Shown piece after piece: positions 8,468 through 17,374 of a DNA stretch of 64,000 nt. The DNA is from GBS-DC sp037442365. GTDB lineage: Bacteria > Armatimonadota > Fimbriimonadia > Fimbriimonadales > GBS-DC. The DNA is taken from the NCBI GenBank assembly GCA_037442365.1, contig JBBIQK010000007.1, forward strand, positions 1 through 64,000. Direction: 5' to 3'. Below the pieces are notes generated by a model that did no database searches, was not told the DNA's origin, and saw nothing but the letters and a program-made list of their open reading frames with translations. Positions within the stretch are counted from its first letter, which is position 1; every line of letters begins with the position of its first letter. The position numbers and the translations under genes were made by a program.

Positions 8468-11400
8468 ATGTTTGCTGGCGCTGGAAACTTTGTAAAGGAC
8501 GCATGCGCGACTGCAGGCATGTCTCTGGGGAGTGTGCTGGGCGGACCCATCGGCGGCTTGGCTGGCGGGTTCATCGGCAGCGTGCTGGGGGAGATTGTTG
8601 TGCAATCGGTAGCAGACCTCTCCCGGGAGAAGCTTCAGGACTCGTTGCGCCGCTTCCGTCCCTCTCGAAACGCCGATATAGAGCGCGCTATTCTCGAGGC
8701 GCTTCGCGGCGCACTCCAGCACTCTCGCGACGCGCTGCGCCAGCAACCGGGCGACGCAACCAGCCTCCCGCGGGGGCTTTCTACTGAAGAGGAAGCGCTC
8801 TTCAAAGCGTGGGACAGCAAACTTCAAGCCGCCCTCAAGGGCGCCGATGCACAGGTACACGAAGCGGTGGGCGAACTCTCTCCCGACGCGCCCGCGCTCG
8901 CAGCGTCCCCCGACGAGACGCTTGCCGACTGGCTACTGCGCTTGCTCCAGCGGCTGGCAGAGCGCGAGACGCTCCCTGAACCGCTGCGCGAGTTCCTTCA
9001 AGCCCGACTGCCCCAGCGCTTTCGCCACGAGTTTGCCCAGCTGCTTAAAGACCCACGGCATCAACGGGCGTGGATTGCCTTCCAGAAGCAGATGCTGGAC
9101 GCAATTTTACAGGCAATCCACGAAATGCAAACGCTCACGCCCGAAATCGCGCAGGGGGTTCAGCTCCTGCAGGAGCGCCAGATGCAGCTCACACAGGCGG
9201 TCGCCGAATGGCTCGAATCGGAACCTGACCGCTGGCAGGAACGCGCTCACGAGCTGGCGCAAACCATCACGGAACCCATCCTGCACGCCATCCACGACAC
9301 CCGTGAGCGCGTGGAGTTTATCGTCAACCTGCTGGGCGAGAAGCACCGCTACCGCTTGCTGCACGAGGGCACGCTCCGATTCCTGCAATCTTACGCACAG
9401 GGAGTCTTCGTGGGACGGCAGGAGATACTGGCGAATCTGGAGGCGTTTCTGACAACGCGCTCCAGCGGGCTGGCGGTGATACACGCGCCCGCAGGCTACG
9501 GCAAAACCCGCCTGATGATGAAACTGCTGAACCGACTGCAAGCGCGTGGCGACGCCGATGTCGCGTTCCACTTCTTCTCCACACGCGAGGAGCTGGGCGG
9601 GCTGGGCACGCGCACGGAATACGCCTACGCACACCTGCTGCTGCAACTGGGGCACATCACCAACACAAAGGTTTATCTGCCCGATGGCAACCCCGACGAA
9701 CTCCGCGCCCAGCTGCTGTATGAGATTCGCGATTTGAAGCCCCCGCGCGGGCGCGTCGTGCTGCTGATAGACGCGCTGGACGAGGCGGACGCGCCTGTGA
9801 TGCACCTACCGCTGCCCGAAACTTTGCCCGACGGCGTATTCGTGGTGGTGAGCGCGCGCTGGGACAATCGCCCGGAACCGCCTCCCTACCTTGAGGCGTG
9901 GCTCGCACGCGCCGACGCCCACTACCCACTGGACGCCCTGAGCGAAAGCGACCTGCGCGACTGGGTGCGCAACATCGAGCCGCTCCGCGCCTGTGCCGAC
10001 GACCCCGACTTCATCCGCCAGCTCCACCAGCGCACCGAAGGGCTGACGCTCTACGCCCGCTACCTGCTGGACGAGCTGAGCCAGTCCCCAAACCCGAAGC
10101 AGGCGCTCCAGAACGCGCCGATGGGCATTCAGAAATACATCGAGCATCAGATTCGCCAGCTGGCGTCGCATGTGTCCAACGCGCAGGGGATACGGCGGAT
10201 GTTCGCCCTGCTGACCGTCGTCAAGGCGCCTCTGCCTCAGAGCGATTTGGAAACCCTCTGCGAGGTCTCCGTCTGGGATTTGCAGAACCTGCCCCAGCCT
10301 GTGCGCCGCTGGTTCCTCTGCTCCAAGGCGGGCTGGCAGTTTGCACACCCCCTGCTGGCGATAGAGTTTCGGAATGCGCTGGGTAGAGAACCCCTGCTGA
10401 TGGAACAGAAACTGATAGACTACTCTGCCCGCTGGAAGGAACACAAGAGCCACTATGCCCTGCGCCACTACGCCGCGCACCTGATGGAGCGCGCCCAGCA
10501 CGAGAGCGCGGCTGCCGAAGCGCTCTACGCGCTGGCGACGGATGACACCTTCTTGCAGGCGCAGCGTGAAGCCTTCCCCACCGAGCCAGACCTGCCCCTG
10601 AAAGCGATTCAGCAGGCGATACAGGTCGCCAGCCAGCGCGACGAAGCCGTGATATTGGCGCATCTGATGCTGCGCCACGCCGCGATTGCAGACGAGATAC
10701 GCTTCGCCCAGTCGCCCTACGAGATCTGGAGCGAAAAGGGTGACTTGCACCGTGCTCTCAGGGTTGCCAACCTGCATAATCCACGAATGCGCGCTCTTCA
10801 CTGCCTTCTGTTAGCGGCGGCACTCTCGGAACCTGAGCATCGCAAATTTATCATTAGAAATCTGTGCGATTCAAACATCCCATTTTACAAAAGAAGATGG
10901 CAAGAGCGATTTATTCGCATCATAGAGCAGATAATTGGAAACGAAATACAAAATGAGTGCCCTGAACTGATAACAAAAATGCTCCCGAACGGACAGTCGC
11001 CTGTACAGCCTCCACTACCCGAAGAATCTGCACAAAACACTGAAGGGATTACACAGTCCGTGGTTGACGCCTCTGATGGGTATCAACAGATAAATAAGCA
11101 TTTGGATGACGCTCAGAGATTCCTGCATAACCACAGTCTCAATGATGCCCTGAACAGCCTCAACAGGGCACTAAAAATTGTCCCTGAAATTAGTTTCAAG
11201 CTTTCTTCTTTTTGGACAAAGATAGTGATTAGTATAGCACGGGCGCCATCGCGACGCCAAAAATTAAAAATTCTTAACGAATTGGTAAGAGAAGCTCAGC
11301 AAGTTCCCGAACTCGAGTGGCAAGCGCGCATACTGGCAGCGATTGCTGAAGCAAGGGCAAACATAATATTCCCGAGAAAAGACAATCAAATTTTCATGCA

Positions 11401-12094
11401 AGCATTTCGGTGTACCTCAGAGATTCGCGACCCGTTGGAGAAAGCCTGGGCGTTACGAACAGTGGTTAACACCGTTCCACGAATACGACAGGTCAATTTG
11501 CGGAAACAAGTCTTACAACAAGCGGAAGAAATCGCGACTGCGATGGAGGACTCGGAAGGGAAGCTGGAAGCGCTGCGTGCGATTCTCGTAGTACTGGCAC
11601 AGATAGGTGAAGTAAATCGCGCGAAAAATGTTTTGAAACGGGCAAAGAATGTTGCAAGAGTATTACAAAACCCAGAAGAAAAAGAAAATGCATTAATAGC
11701 AATCGAATTGGCATTGGACGACAAATTCGATGATTCGCTAAACATTATACAAGGTTTAAAAGATATTTACTGGAAAAACTTAAGCTTGTGGACGATTGCT
11801 ACCTTCTTTGCTACACAGCAGAAGTTTTCCGATGCTGTGTTTACGATTGAACAGCTTTATTCTGATCAACATGAAGTTTTTCCCAAGATTGCGAATGATA
11901 TGCTTGAAGCGGGCGATCGGCGCTATTTCAAGCAGCTCCTGCTCCCGTGCGCCTACTTCAGAGTGTCTGCGCTGGAGATGTGCGCCGCGCTGATCCGCGC
12001 CTATCCCGAACAGGCGGAGGCGATTGGCGAAGTGGTACTGGAGTTCGTCGGCGCGCAGGGGGCTGACACGGAAGCGCCCGAACCCGCGCCGTAG
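8468..12094 (+). CDS. STAND/NACHT-type NTPase with N-terminal glycine zipper and helical-repeat C-terminus
   Basis: 1208 aa. Residues 17-41 form a strict glycine zipper: Gly at 17, 21, 25, 29, 33, 37 and 41 with small or hydrophobic residues between, as in oligomerising membrane helices. Residues about 50-310 are mostly helical and charged. FVGRQEIL opens the NTPase near residue 313; Walker A APAGYGKT is at 340-347 and Walker B LLIDALDE at 432-439, followed by the sensor-like VVVSAR. A winged-helix-like part follows, then from about residue 760 to the end helical repeats of TPR/HEAT type. The architecture (putative membrane effector, STAND switch, repeat sensor) resembles bacterial NLR-like defence or cell-death proteins. 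It is monocistronic. The AT-rich C-terminal third differs from its surroundings. The defence role is inference. Confidence 0.85.
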   Translation: MFAGAGNFVKDACATAGMSLGSVLGGPIGGLAGGFIGSVLGEIVVQSVADLSREKLQDSLRRFRPSRNADIERAILEALRGALQHSRDALRQQPGDATSLPRGLSTEEEALFKAWDSKLQAALKGADAQVHEAVGELSPDAPALAASPDETLADWLLRLLQRLAERETLPEPLREFLQARLPQRFRHEFAQLLKDPRHQRAWIAFQKQMLDAILQAIHEMQTLTPEIAQGVQLLQERQMQLTQAVAEWLESEPDRWQERAHELAQTITEPILHAIHDTRERVEFIVNLLGEKHRYRLLHEGTLRFLQSYAQGVFVGRQEILANLEAFLTTRSSGLAVIHAPAGYGKTRLMMKLLNRLQARGDADVAFHFFSTREELGGLGTRTEYAYAHLLLQLGHITNTKVYLPDGNPDELRAQLLYEIRDLKPPRGRVVLLIDALDEADAPVMHLPLPETLPDGVFVVVSARWDNRPEPPPYLEAWLARADAHYPLDALSESDLRDWVRNIEPLRACADDPDFIRQLHQRTEGLTLYARYLLDELSQSPNPKQALQNAPMGIQKYIEHQIRQLASHVSNAQGIRRMFALLTVVKAPLPQSDLETLCEVSVWDLQNLPQPVRRWFLCSKAGWQFAHPLLAIEFRNALGREPLLMEQKLIDYSARWKEHKSHYALRHYAAHLMERAQHESAAAEALYALATDDTFLQAQREAFPTEPDLPLKAIQQAIQVASQRDEAVILAHLMLRHAAIADEIRFAQSPYEIWSEKGDLHRALRVANLHNPRMRALHCLLLAAALSEPEHRKFIIRNLCDSNIPFYKRRWQERFIRIIEQIIGNEIQNECPELITKMLPNGQSPVQPPLPEESAQNTEGITQSVVDASDGYQQINKHLDDAQRFLHNHSLNDALNSLNRALKIVPEISFKLSSFWTKIVISIARAPSRRQKLKILNELVREAQQVPELEWQARILAAIAEARANIIFPRKDNQIFMQAFRCTSEIRDPLEKAWALRTVVNTVPRIRQVNLRKQVLQQAEEIATAMEDSEGKLEALRAILVVLAQIGEVNRAKNVLKRAKNVARVLQNPEEKENALIAIELALDDKFDDSLNIIQGLKDIYWKNLSLWTIATFFATQQKFSDAVFTIEQLYSDQHEVFPKIANDMLEAGDRRYFKQLLLPCAYFRVSALEMCAALIRAYPEQAEAIGEVVLEFVGAQGADTEAPEPAP

Positions 12095-12154
12095 CTGGTC
12101 GCGTGCCTGGGCGCGCCTTGCTTACTGCATGAGCCCTATGAGTATCCACCCTAC

Positions 12155-13246
12155 CTACCCCCAGTACCGCTCCCAGAAACTGATTTGCTGCTGGGCGAAG
12201 CGGCGGGCGTAGTCCAGGTCGGCGGGGTCAATCGCCGGCGGCGCGTGGTCGGTCAGGGTCGGGATGCGGTCGTGCGCCTCGAAAGTCTCAGGCGTCGCGT
12301 CGGGGAGGTCTACGCCCACAAGCGTCGCAATCGCAAGCGTCCACATACGCGGCACGGTCGTCAGATTGTAGCCCCCGCCGCCCAGCGCAACCATCGGGAT
12401 ACCCAGCGACTTCGCCCACTGAACGGCGCGCAGCCAGCCCTGCGCCGTCAGACACAGGTGTCCCAGGGGGTCCAGAGAGTGCGGGTCGCAGCCCATCTGC
12501 AACACCAGCGCATGCGGCTGGAACCGTTCGAAGGCGCGGGGTACGACCTGCTCAAACGCCTCCCACCAGATGGCATCGTCCGTGTAGGGCGCGAGCGGGA
12601 TGTTGACCGAGGTCCCTTCCGCGTCGCCCTCGCCCAGCTCGTTCACCGCGCCTGTGCCCGGAAAGAGCCACTGTCCGCCCTCGTGAATCGAGACGGTCAG
12701 CACGCTGGGGTCGCGGTAGAAAATCCACTGCACGCCGTCGCCGTGATGCAGGTCGATGTCCAGGTACGCCACGCGCTCGAACCGTTCGCGCAGAATGTGA
12801 ACTGCAATCGCGGGGTCGTTGAAGATACAAAACCCGCTGGCGCGGTTGGGCAGCGCATGGTGCAGCCCGCCCGTGATGTTAATTGCCAGCGGCGCGCCGT
12901 CGCGCACGGCGCAGGCGGCGGCGACCGTCGCGCGGGTGTACGCCAGCGCCGCCTCCCACATCCCCACAAACGGCGGGTTGTCGCCGTAAGGCGAGAAGCC
13001 CCAGCGATGTGCGTCCATCAACGGCGCGCCCGCGCTGAGCTGGCGCACCACCTCGATATATTCAGGCGTATGCACGCGGCGCAACGCCGACTCGTCGATT
13101 TCAGGCGGCGTCTGCCAGTCCAGACGGTCGCTCAGCCCATAGGCGTCCATCAGGGCGCGCAACAACACCAGTCGCTGCGGCTTCAGCGGATGCGACTCGC
13201 TGAACTGGTACTGCTCAATCGCCGAATCGTAAAAAAACGGCGTCAT
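12155..13246 (-). CDS. AcuC-like deacetylase (histone deacetylase family)
   Basis: Zn-dependent deacetylase of the arginase/deacetylase fold, 363 aa. Visible motifs: the SHPLKPQR segment near the N-terminus, the metal and catalytic stretch DIDLHHGDG, the second metal-ligand segment QMGCDPHSLDPLG, and the GGGGYN loop near the C-terminus. AcuC removes acetyl groups from acetyl-CoA synthetase in Bacillus; the substrate here is unknown. ATG 13246 is preceded directly by an in-frame GTG; TATACT at 13254-13259 is 7 bases from the ATG, so translation is probably leaderless. The methyltransferase gene ends 33 bases upstream, so the two may also be read together. Confidence 0.9.
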   Translation of the reverse strand: MTPFFYDSAIEQYQFSESHPLKPQRLVLLRALMDAYGLSDRLDWQTPPEIDESALRRVHTPEYIEVVRQLSAGAPLMDAHRWGFSPYGDNPPFVGMWEAALAYTRATVAAACAVRDGAPLAINITGGLHHALPNRASGFCIFNDPAIAVHILRERFERVAYLDIDLHHGDGVQWIFYRDPSVLTVSIHEGGQWLFPGTGAVNELGEGDAEGTSVNIPLAPYTDDAIWWEAFEQVVPRAFERFQPHALVLQMGCDPHSLDPLGHLCLTAQGWLRAVQWAKSLGIPMVALGGGGYNLTTVPRMWTLAIATLVGVDLPDATPETFEAHDRIPTLTDHAPPAIDPADLDYARRFAQQQISFWERYWG

Positions 13247-13253
13247 CACAGGC

Positions 13254-13259
13254 AGTATA
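13254..13259 (-). promoter_or_regulatory. Extended -10 box of the AcuC-like gene
   Basis: GGTATACT ends 7 bases before the ATG at 13246, placing the transcription start at or next to the start codon. Confidence 0.6.
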
Positions 13260-13279
13260 CCTGCAGGGGCGCGTGCAGG

Positions 13280-14134
13280 CTACGACTGGATCGCCGCCAC
13301 CTCCAGCCACTCGATCCCGTCCCAGCCGTGAAACCGCTTCTGCATCACCTCGAGGGCTTCGGGGTTGTTGTCCACCAGAATGAACCGCCTGCCCAGCTCC
13401 AGCGCGGCGACGCCCGTTGTGCCGCTGCCGGCGAAAAAGTCCAGCACCAGATGCTCCGGGTGCGACGAGGCGCGGATAATTCGGCGTAGAATGCCCAGCG
13501 GCTTCTGAGTCGGGTAGCCCATGCGCTCCCTGCTGTTGGTCGGCACAATCGTATGCCACCACACATCGGTCGGCAGCTTGCCCCGTCGCGCCTTCTCTTC
13601 GCCCACCAGCGCAGGCGCCATGTACGGCACACGGTCAATCGCGTCTGGATTGAACACATAGCGGTCGGGGGCTTTCACATAGAGCAGGATGGTGTCGTGC
13701 TTGGGGGGCCATTTGCGGCGGGGGCGTCCGCCATAGTCATATGCCCAGATAATCTCGTTCAAAAAACATGCCCGCCCGAAAATCGCGTCCAATAGCACTT
13801 TACAGTAATGCGCCTCGCGGTAGTCGATGTGAAAGTAGAGGCTGCCGTGCGGCGCAAGCACCCGATACGCCTCCTGCAGGCGCGGCTCCAGAAAAGCGAG
13901 GTAGTCGTCGAAAATATCGATGAAGCTGCGCGAGCCGAGCGTGAGCGTGCGGTAGCGGTTGCCCCCAAAGCCCACCCGATCGCCCGACTCGGAGCGCACC
14001 GTGCGCAACGCGGTGTAGCGCTGCTGCTTGCCCGTGTTGAAGGGCGGGTCGATGTAAATCAAATCCACCGATTCGGTCGGCAGGGTCTGCAGCACATGCA
14101 AGTTGTCCCCGAAGTAGACGCGCCCACGCCACAT
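13280..14134 (-). CDS. Site-specific DNA methyltransferase (N4-cytosine/N6-adenine, beta-class order)
   Basis: 284 aa. The catalytic motif DPPFNTG lies at the N-terminal end and the SAM-binding motif DFFAGSGTTG near the C-terminus; this order (IV before I) marks the beta class. The segment between, with the TQKPLGIL motif, fits the family. No restriction enzyme is adjacent, so it appears to be an orphan methylase for regulation, replication or protection, or a remnant of a phage or mobile system. The recognition sequence cannot be read from the protein. A TATCCT box at 14143-14148 lies 8 bases from the ATG. Confidence 0.9.
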   Translation of the reverse strand: MWRGRVYFGDNLHVLQTLPTESVDLIYIDPPFNTGKQQRYTALRTVRSESGDRVGFGGNRYRTLTLGSRSFIDIFDDYLAFLEPRLQEAYRVLAPHGSLYFHIDYREAHYCKVLLDAIFGRACFLNEIIWAYDYGGRPRRKWPPKHDTILLYVKAPDRYVFNPDAIDRVPYMAPALVGEEKARRGKLPTDVWWHTIVPTNSRERMGYPTQKPLGILRRIIRASSHPEHLVLDFFAGSGTTGVAALELGRRFILVDNNPEALEVMQKRFHGWDGIEWLEVAAIQS

Positions 14135-14142
14135 CGCGGCAG

Positions 14143-14148
14143 AGGATA
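14143..14148 (-). promoter_or_regulatory. -10 box of the methyltransferase gene
   Basis: GGGTATCCT on the minus strand, 8 bases from the start codon; the mRNA would be leaderless. Confidence 0.5.
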
Positions 14149-14161
14149 CCCACTCGCGCGG

Positions 14162-14983
14162 CTAATTGTTCGGCTGAATCGTCACCTTGCGGGCGTAGTC
14201 GTTGCCCTCCTCGTCGCGGGTGCGGTGAATCGTCGCGCGGGCAGGCGGCTTGATTTGTTCCACCTTCACGGACTTGCCCCTGAAGGTGAACTCGGTGTTC
14301 TCATCGTAGCGGATGTCGCGCACATCGCCCGCGCGCGTGAGGACCCTGAGAATCTTTTTCTGGCGGTCGATGCCCTGAATCGTGCCCTGCAGCGACGGGA
14401 GCGTGCGCTCGCGTCCAATCTGGGCGTCCTTTTCGGTGTTGCTGACCGACAGGAGCATCGTGTCGAGGTTCGACAGCAGGCGCGGCGCGAGATAGAGCGT
14501 CTCGCCGACGACGAAGTCCTCCAGCGTCGCGGGCTTGCCGTCGCGCTCGAATCGGGTTTTGGGAGTGAATTTGTAGGCGAATCGGCTTTTGTCGGGCAGC
14601 TCGATGAGCAGGTAGTTGTCCTCCACGCCGACGAGCGCGCCCCTGACGATGCCGCGGCGCACCTTCTCCAGCCATTTCCATGTGTCGGGGTCTGCCATCT
14701 CGCGCACGACGGGGCGCACCTGCACACCGACGCTGACCCGCGCCATCACCTGCTTGCCCTCCATCTGCCGAAACGCCTCGATGTCGGCAGGCTGCTTGCC
14801 CATCCACAGGCGCGGCTTCTTGTGCAGGGTCGCGTTCATATCGGGCTTGCCCGCCCGCTTGAGGACAATCGCGCCGCCTTCGGGGTCGAACTTCGCCAGC
14901 GTCGCCAGAAAAATCTCCGTTTCCGCCCAACCAGCGAGAACCGCCATGCAGAACGCCACACACGCCAGCATGCGCATACCCAT
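14162..14983 (-). CDS. Secreted protein with a possible DUF5666-like (OB-fold-like) domain
   Basis: 273 aa from the chosen ATG, with signal sequence MRMLACVAFCMAVLAGWA. The C-terminal part (GTIQGIDRQKKILRVLTRAG, then YDENTEFTFRGKSV) has the layout of DUF5666-type beta domains, in which a short 'T.i..' motif follows a G-x-I/V turn. The middle repeats a similar pattern (ALVGVEDNYLLIELPDKSRF), so two or three related domains are likely. GAGGTG precedes the first ATG by one base; the second ATG, two codons later, has better spacing. Longer in-frame starts would run into the divergent promoter. Function unknown. Confidence 0.7.
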   Translation of the reverse strand: MGMRMLACVAFCMAVLAGWAETEIFLATLAKFDPEGGAIVLKRAGKPDMNATLHKKPRLWMGKQPADIEAFRQMEGKQVMARVSVGVQVRPVVREMADPDTWKWLEKVRRGIVRGALVGVEDNYLLIELPDKSRFAYKFTPKTRFERDGKPATLEDFVVGETLYLAPRLLSNLDTMLLSVSNTEKDAQIGRERTLPSLQGTIQGIDRQKKILRVLTRAGDVRDIRYDENTEFTFRGKSVKVEQIKPPARATIHRTRDEEGNDYARKVTIQPNN

Positions 14984-15036
14984 CACCTCGCTGGCGGACG
15001 ATTCGCGCCCTCCGCGCGGTTTCCTGCCCTGTGAGG

Positions 15037-15042
15037 TATAAT
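15037..15042 (+). promoter_or_regulatory. Extended -10 box of the sugar isomerase-like gene
   Basis: GGTATAAT ends 8 bases before the ATG at 15051; no ribosome site is present. Confidence 0.65.
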
Positions 15043-15050
15043 CTTTCTGG

Positions 15051-15971
15051 ATGAGCCGACACGAAAAACCCACCAGCCGACGCGACTTCCTGCGCGAGGG
15101 GTTGCGCTCGCTGGTGAACGCAGGCTTTGGGGGCGTCTTTGAGAAGCTGGAGCGGGTAGGCGAGCTGATGGAGCGGGGCGAGCCGAAACCCGCGCCGCTG
15201 ATGCCCGTTCTCAGCTGCGAAAGCCGCGCGTTGCACCCCCTGCTGGAGTCGGGGCAACTCAGCCTCGAAACCTGCGGCGCGATGCTGAACGAGCTGGATA
15301 TTCAGGGCGTGAGCCTGAGCGACCGCCACATCAGCAGCCTCCATCCCCGTGCGCTGGAACACCTGCGCGAGGGCTTCCACCGCCACGCGATTGCCATCAC
15401 AGGCGTGATGGTCTCGGAGCCTGTGAACCTGAACGACGAGCCGAGCCTGAGCCGACGCCTGGACGAAACGATTGAACGCCTGCAGGCGGCGGCGATTCTG
15501 CAAGCCCCGCTGATTCGGCTGCACCTGAGCGGCGAGCGCGACGACGAGCTGTTCGAACGCGGCGCGCTGTTCCTGCAGCGACTGCTGCCTGAAGCGCGGC
15601 GACGGCGCGTACGCATCGTTATCGAGAACCGCGAGGGCGTCGGACGACGCCCTGAGCTGCTGGTGAACCTGATACGGGCGACCGACCTGCGCTGGATTGG
15701 CGCCTGCTACGACTTCGGACACGGCGCGCCCGAACGATACTACGACGCCGCGCGCATCCTCGCGCCCTACGCCTTCCATGTGCATGCCAAAAGCCGCGCC
15801 TTCGACCCGCGCGGCGAAGAGACAACGATTGAGTACGGGCGTGTGCTGAGCATCCTGCGCCTTGCCAGCTATGTCGGCGCGCTGTCAATTGAGTATCTCG
15901 GCGAGGACGACCCGCTGGAAGGCGTGCGACGAACGCGCGATTTAATCCGACGCCACTGGCGCGCCTACTGA
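15051..15971 (+). CDS. Sugar phosphate isomerase/epimerase-like TIM-barrel protein
   Basis: 306 aa. Xylose isomerase-like/AP endonuclease 2 barrel features: VIENREG strand end, ACYDFGHGAP and FHVHAKSRAFDP with metal-type His/Asp/Glu, and IEYLGEDDPLEGVRRTRDLI at the C-terminus. The N-terminal SRRDFLREG looks like a twin-arginine motif, but the following stretch (LRSLVNAGFGGVFEKL) is weakly hydrophobic, so export is doubtful. It is followed by tilS after 2 bases, so both are probably translated from one leaderless mRNA. The substrate is unknown. Confidence 0.75.
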   Translation: MSRHEKPTSRRDFLREGLRSLVNAGFGGVFEKLERVGELMERGEPKPAPLMPVLSCESRALHPLLESGQLSLETCGAMLNELDIQGVSLSDRHISSLHPRALEHLREGFHRHAIAITGVMVSEPVNLNDEPSLSRRLDETIERLQAAAILQAPLIRLHLSGERDDELFERGALFLQRLLPEARRRRVRIVIENREGVGRRPELLVNLIRATDLRWIGACYDFGHGAPERYYDAARILAPYAFHVHAKSRAFDPRGEETTIEYGRVLSILRLASYVGALSIEYLGEDDPLEGVRRTRDLIRRHWRAY

Positions 15972-15973
15972 CG

Positions 15974-17359
15974 ATGGAGATTGTGGAGCGCGTGCGCGCG
16001 ACCCTCCGCGAGCGACGCCTGCTGCCCCCAGATGGCGGTCTTGTGATTGTCGGCTATTCGGGCGGGGCAGACTCCACCGCGCTGCTGCACCTGCTGACGC
16101 GCCTGCAGGACGAGTTCCGCATCCACCTCCACGCGGCGCACCTGCATCACGGCATGCGCCCCGAAGCGGACGACGATGTGCGCGTGTGCCAGTCCGTGTG
16201 CGAGCAACTGCAGGTTCCCCTGCACATTGAGCGCGTCGATGTGCCCGCGCGGGCGCAGGCGGAGCGCATGTCGCTGGAAGAGGCGGGGCGCTACGCCCGC
16301 TACGAGTTCTTCGAGCGGCTGGCGCACGCGCTGGACGCCGTCGCCGTCGCGCTGGCGCACACCCGCGATGACCAGATAGAGACCCTCCTGATTAACCTGC
16401 TGCGCGGCACGGGACCGCGCGGGCTGTGCGGGATGCCCTACCAGCGCGACCGCATCATCCGCCCGCTGCTCGACGCGACGCGCGCCCAGACGCACACCTA
16501 CTGCGCGGCGCACGGGCTGCCGACCGTGTTCGACCGTACGAACCTGGACCCGCATCAGCTGCGCCGTCGCGTGCGCATGGAGCTGCTGCCCTTGATGCGC
16601 GACCTCTCCCCTGCCGTCGACCGCCATCTGCTGCGCCTTGCAGACATTCTGGCGCAGGAGGAGGCGTGGTGGGCGACCGCGCTGGAGTGCGGAACCATAG
16701 CTGCTGAAGCTTCGCTTCAGCACTCCACAATCGCGCGGGATGCCTTCACTCAACTTCACCCCGCGCTGCAGCGGCGCGTGTTGCGCGAGTGGTTGCGCAG
16801 GCGGCTGGGCGCGTTGAACCTCCCGCCGTATGAGATTCTGGAGGGCGTCCGCCGCGCCACGCTGGACGGCAGGCGCACTTCGTGGCAACTCACAGACGCC
16901 CTGCGCCTGACCACCGACGAGACCGCACTGCGCCTGCACGAAGCATCGCCCCGCCCTGAACCCTATGAGTACCCCGTTGCGCTGGAGACGCCCGTGCTGA
17001 TTCCGCAGGCAGGCGCATGGCTGGAGGCGCGCCTGCAAAACGCCCCGCCCCCATCGCTTGAGCCAGCGTCCCACGAGGCGTACCTCGACGCCGACGCCGT
17101 GCAGGGGCAGCTGTGCGTGCGCAACGGACGCGCAGGCGACCGATTCCAGCCGCTGGGCATGCACGCGCCCAGAAAACTGAGCGACATCTTCATCGACCGC
17201 AAAATCCCCCGCGCTGAACGCTGGCGACTGCCCCTGCTGTGCGACGCGGCGGGTATTCTCTGGATCCCGGGCTACACGATTGCCGCGCGCGCCCGTATCA
17301 CGCCCGACACCCGACGCGTGCTGCATGTCGCCCTGCGCCGAAACGACACCGAAGCGTAA
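15974..17359 (+). CDS. tilS: tRNA(Ile)-lysidine synthetase TilS
   Basis: Modifies C34 of tRNA-Ile(CAU) to lysidine with ATP, so that AUA is read as Ile. The N-type ATP-pyrophosphatase loop is YSGGADST (residues about 28-35); LHHGMRPEADDDV, ARYEFF and RDDQIETLLINLLRGTGPRG are all characteristic. The C-terminal domain has the RAGDRFQPLGM motif. At 461 aa it is of normal size. A 45-bp palindromic repeat (16683-16727) is inserted in frame after the catalytic domain, encoding residues about 237-252 in a linker region, so the enzyme is probably still functional. Translation is likely coupled to the upstream gene. Confidence 0.93.
   Translation: MEIVERVRATLRERRLLPPDGGLVIVGYSGGADSTALLHLLTRLQDEFRIHLHAAHLHHGMRPEADDDVRVCQSVCEQLQVPLHIERVDVPARAQAERMSLEEAGRYARYEFFERLAHALDAVAVALAHTRDDQIETLLINLLRGTGPRGLCGMPYQRDRIIRPLLDATRAQTHTYCAAHGLPTVFDRTNLDPHQLRRRVRMELLPLMRDLSPAVDRHLLRLADILAQEEAWWATALECGTIAAEASLQHSTIARDAFTQLHPALQRRVLREWLRRRLGALNLPPYEILEGVRRATLDGRRTSWQLTDALRLTTDETALRLHEASPRPEPYEYPVALETPVLIPQAGAWLEARLQNAPPPSLEPASHEAYLDADAVQGQLCVRNGRAGDRFQPLGMHAPRKLSDIFIDRKIPRAERWRLPLLCDAAGILWIPGYTIAARARITPDTRRVLHVALRRNDTEA
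16683..16727. repeat. In-frame copy of the 54-bp palindromic element inside tilS
   Basis: Begins TGGAGTGCGGAA and ends GCTTCAGCACTCCA, the same ends as the intergenic 54-bp elements at 37037, 38235 and 41236. The first hairpin is eroded; the second (GCTGAAGC/GCTTCAGC) is intact. Its 45 bp, 9 shorter than the intergenic copies, keeps the reading frame. Confidence 0.75.
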
Positions 17360-17374
17360 GCGTCAGACGATGTG

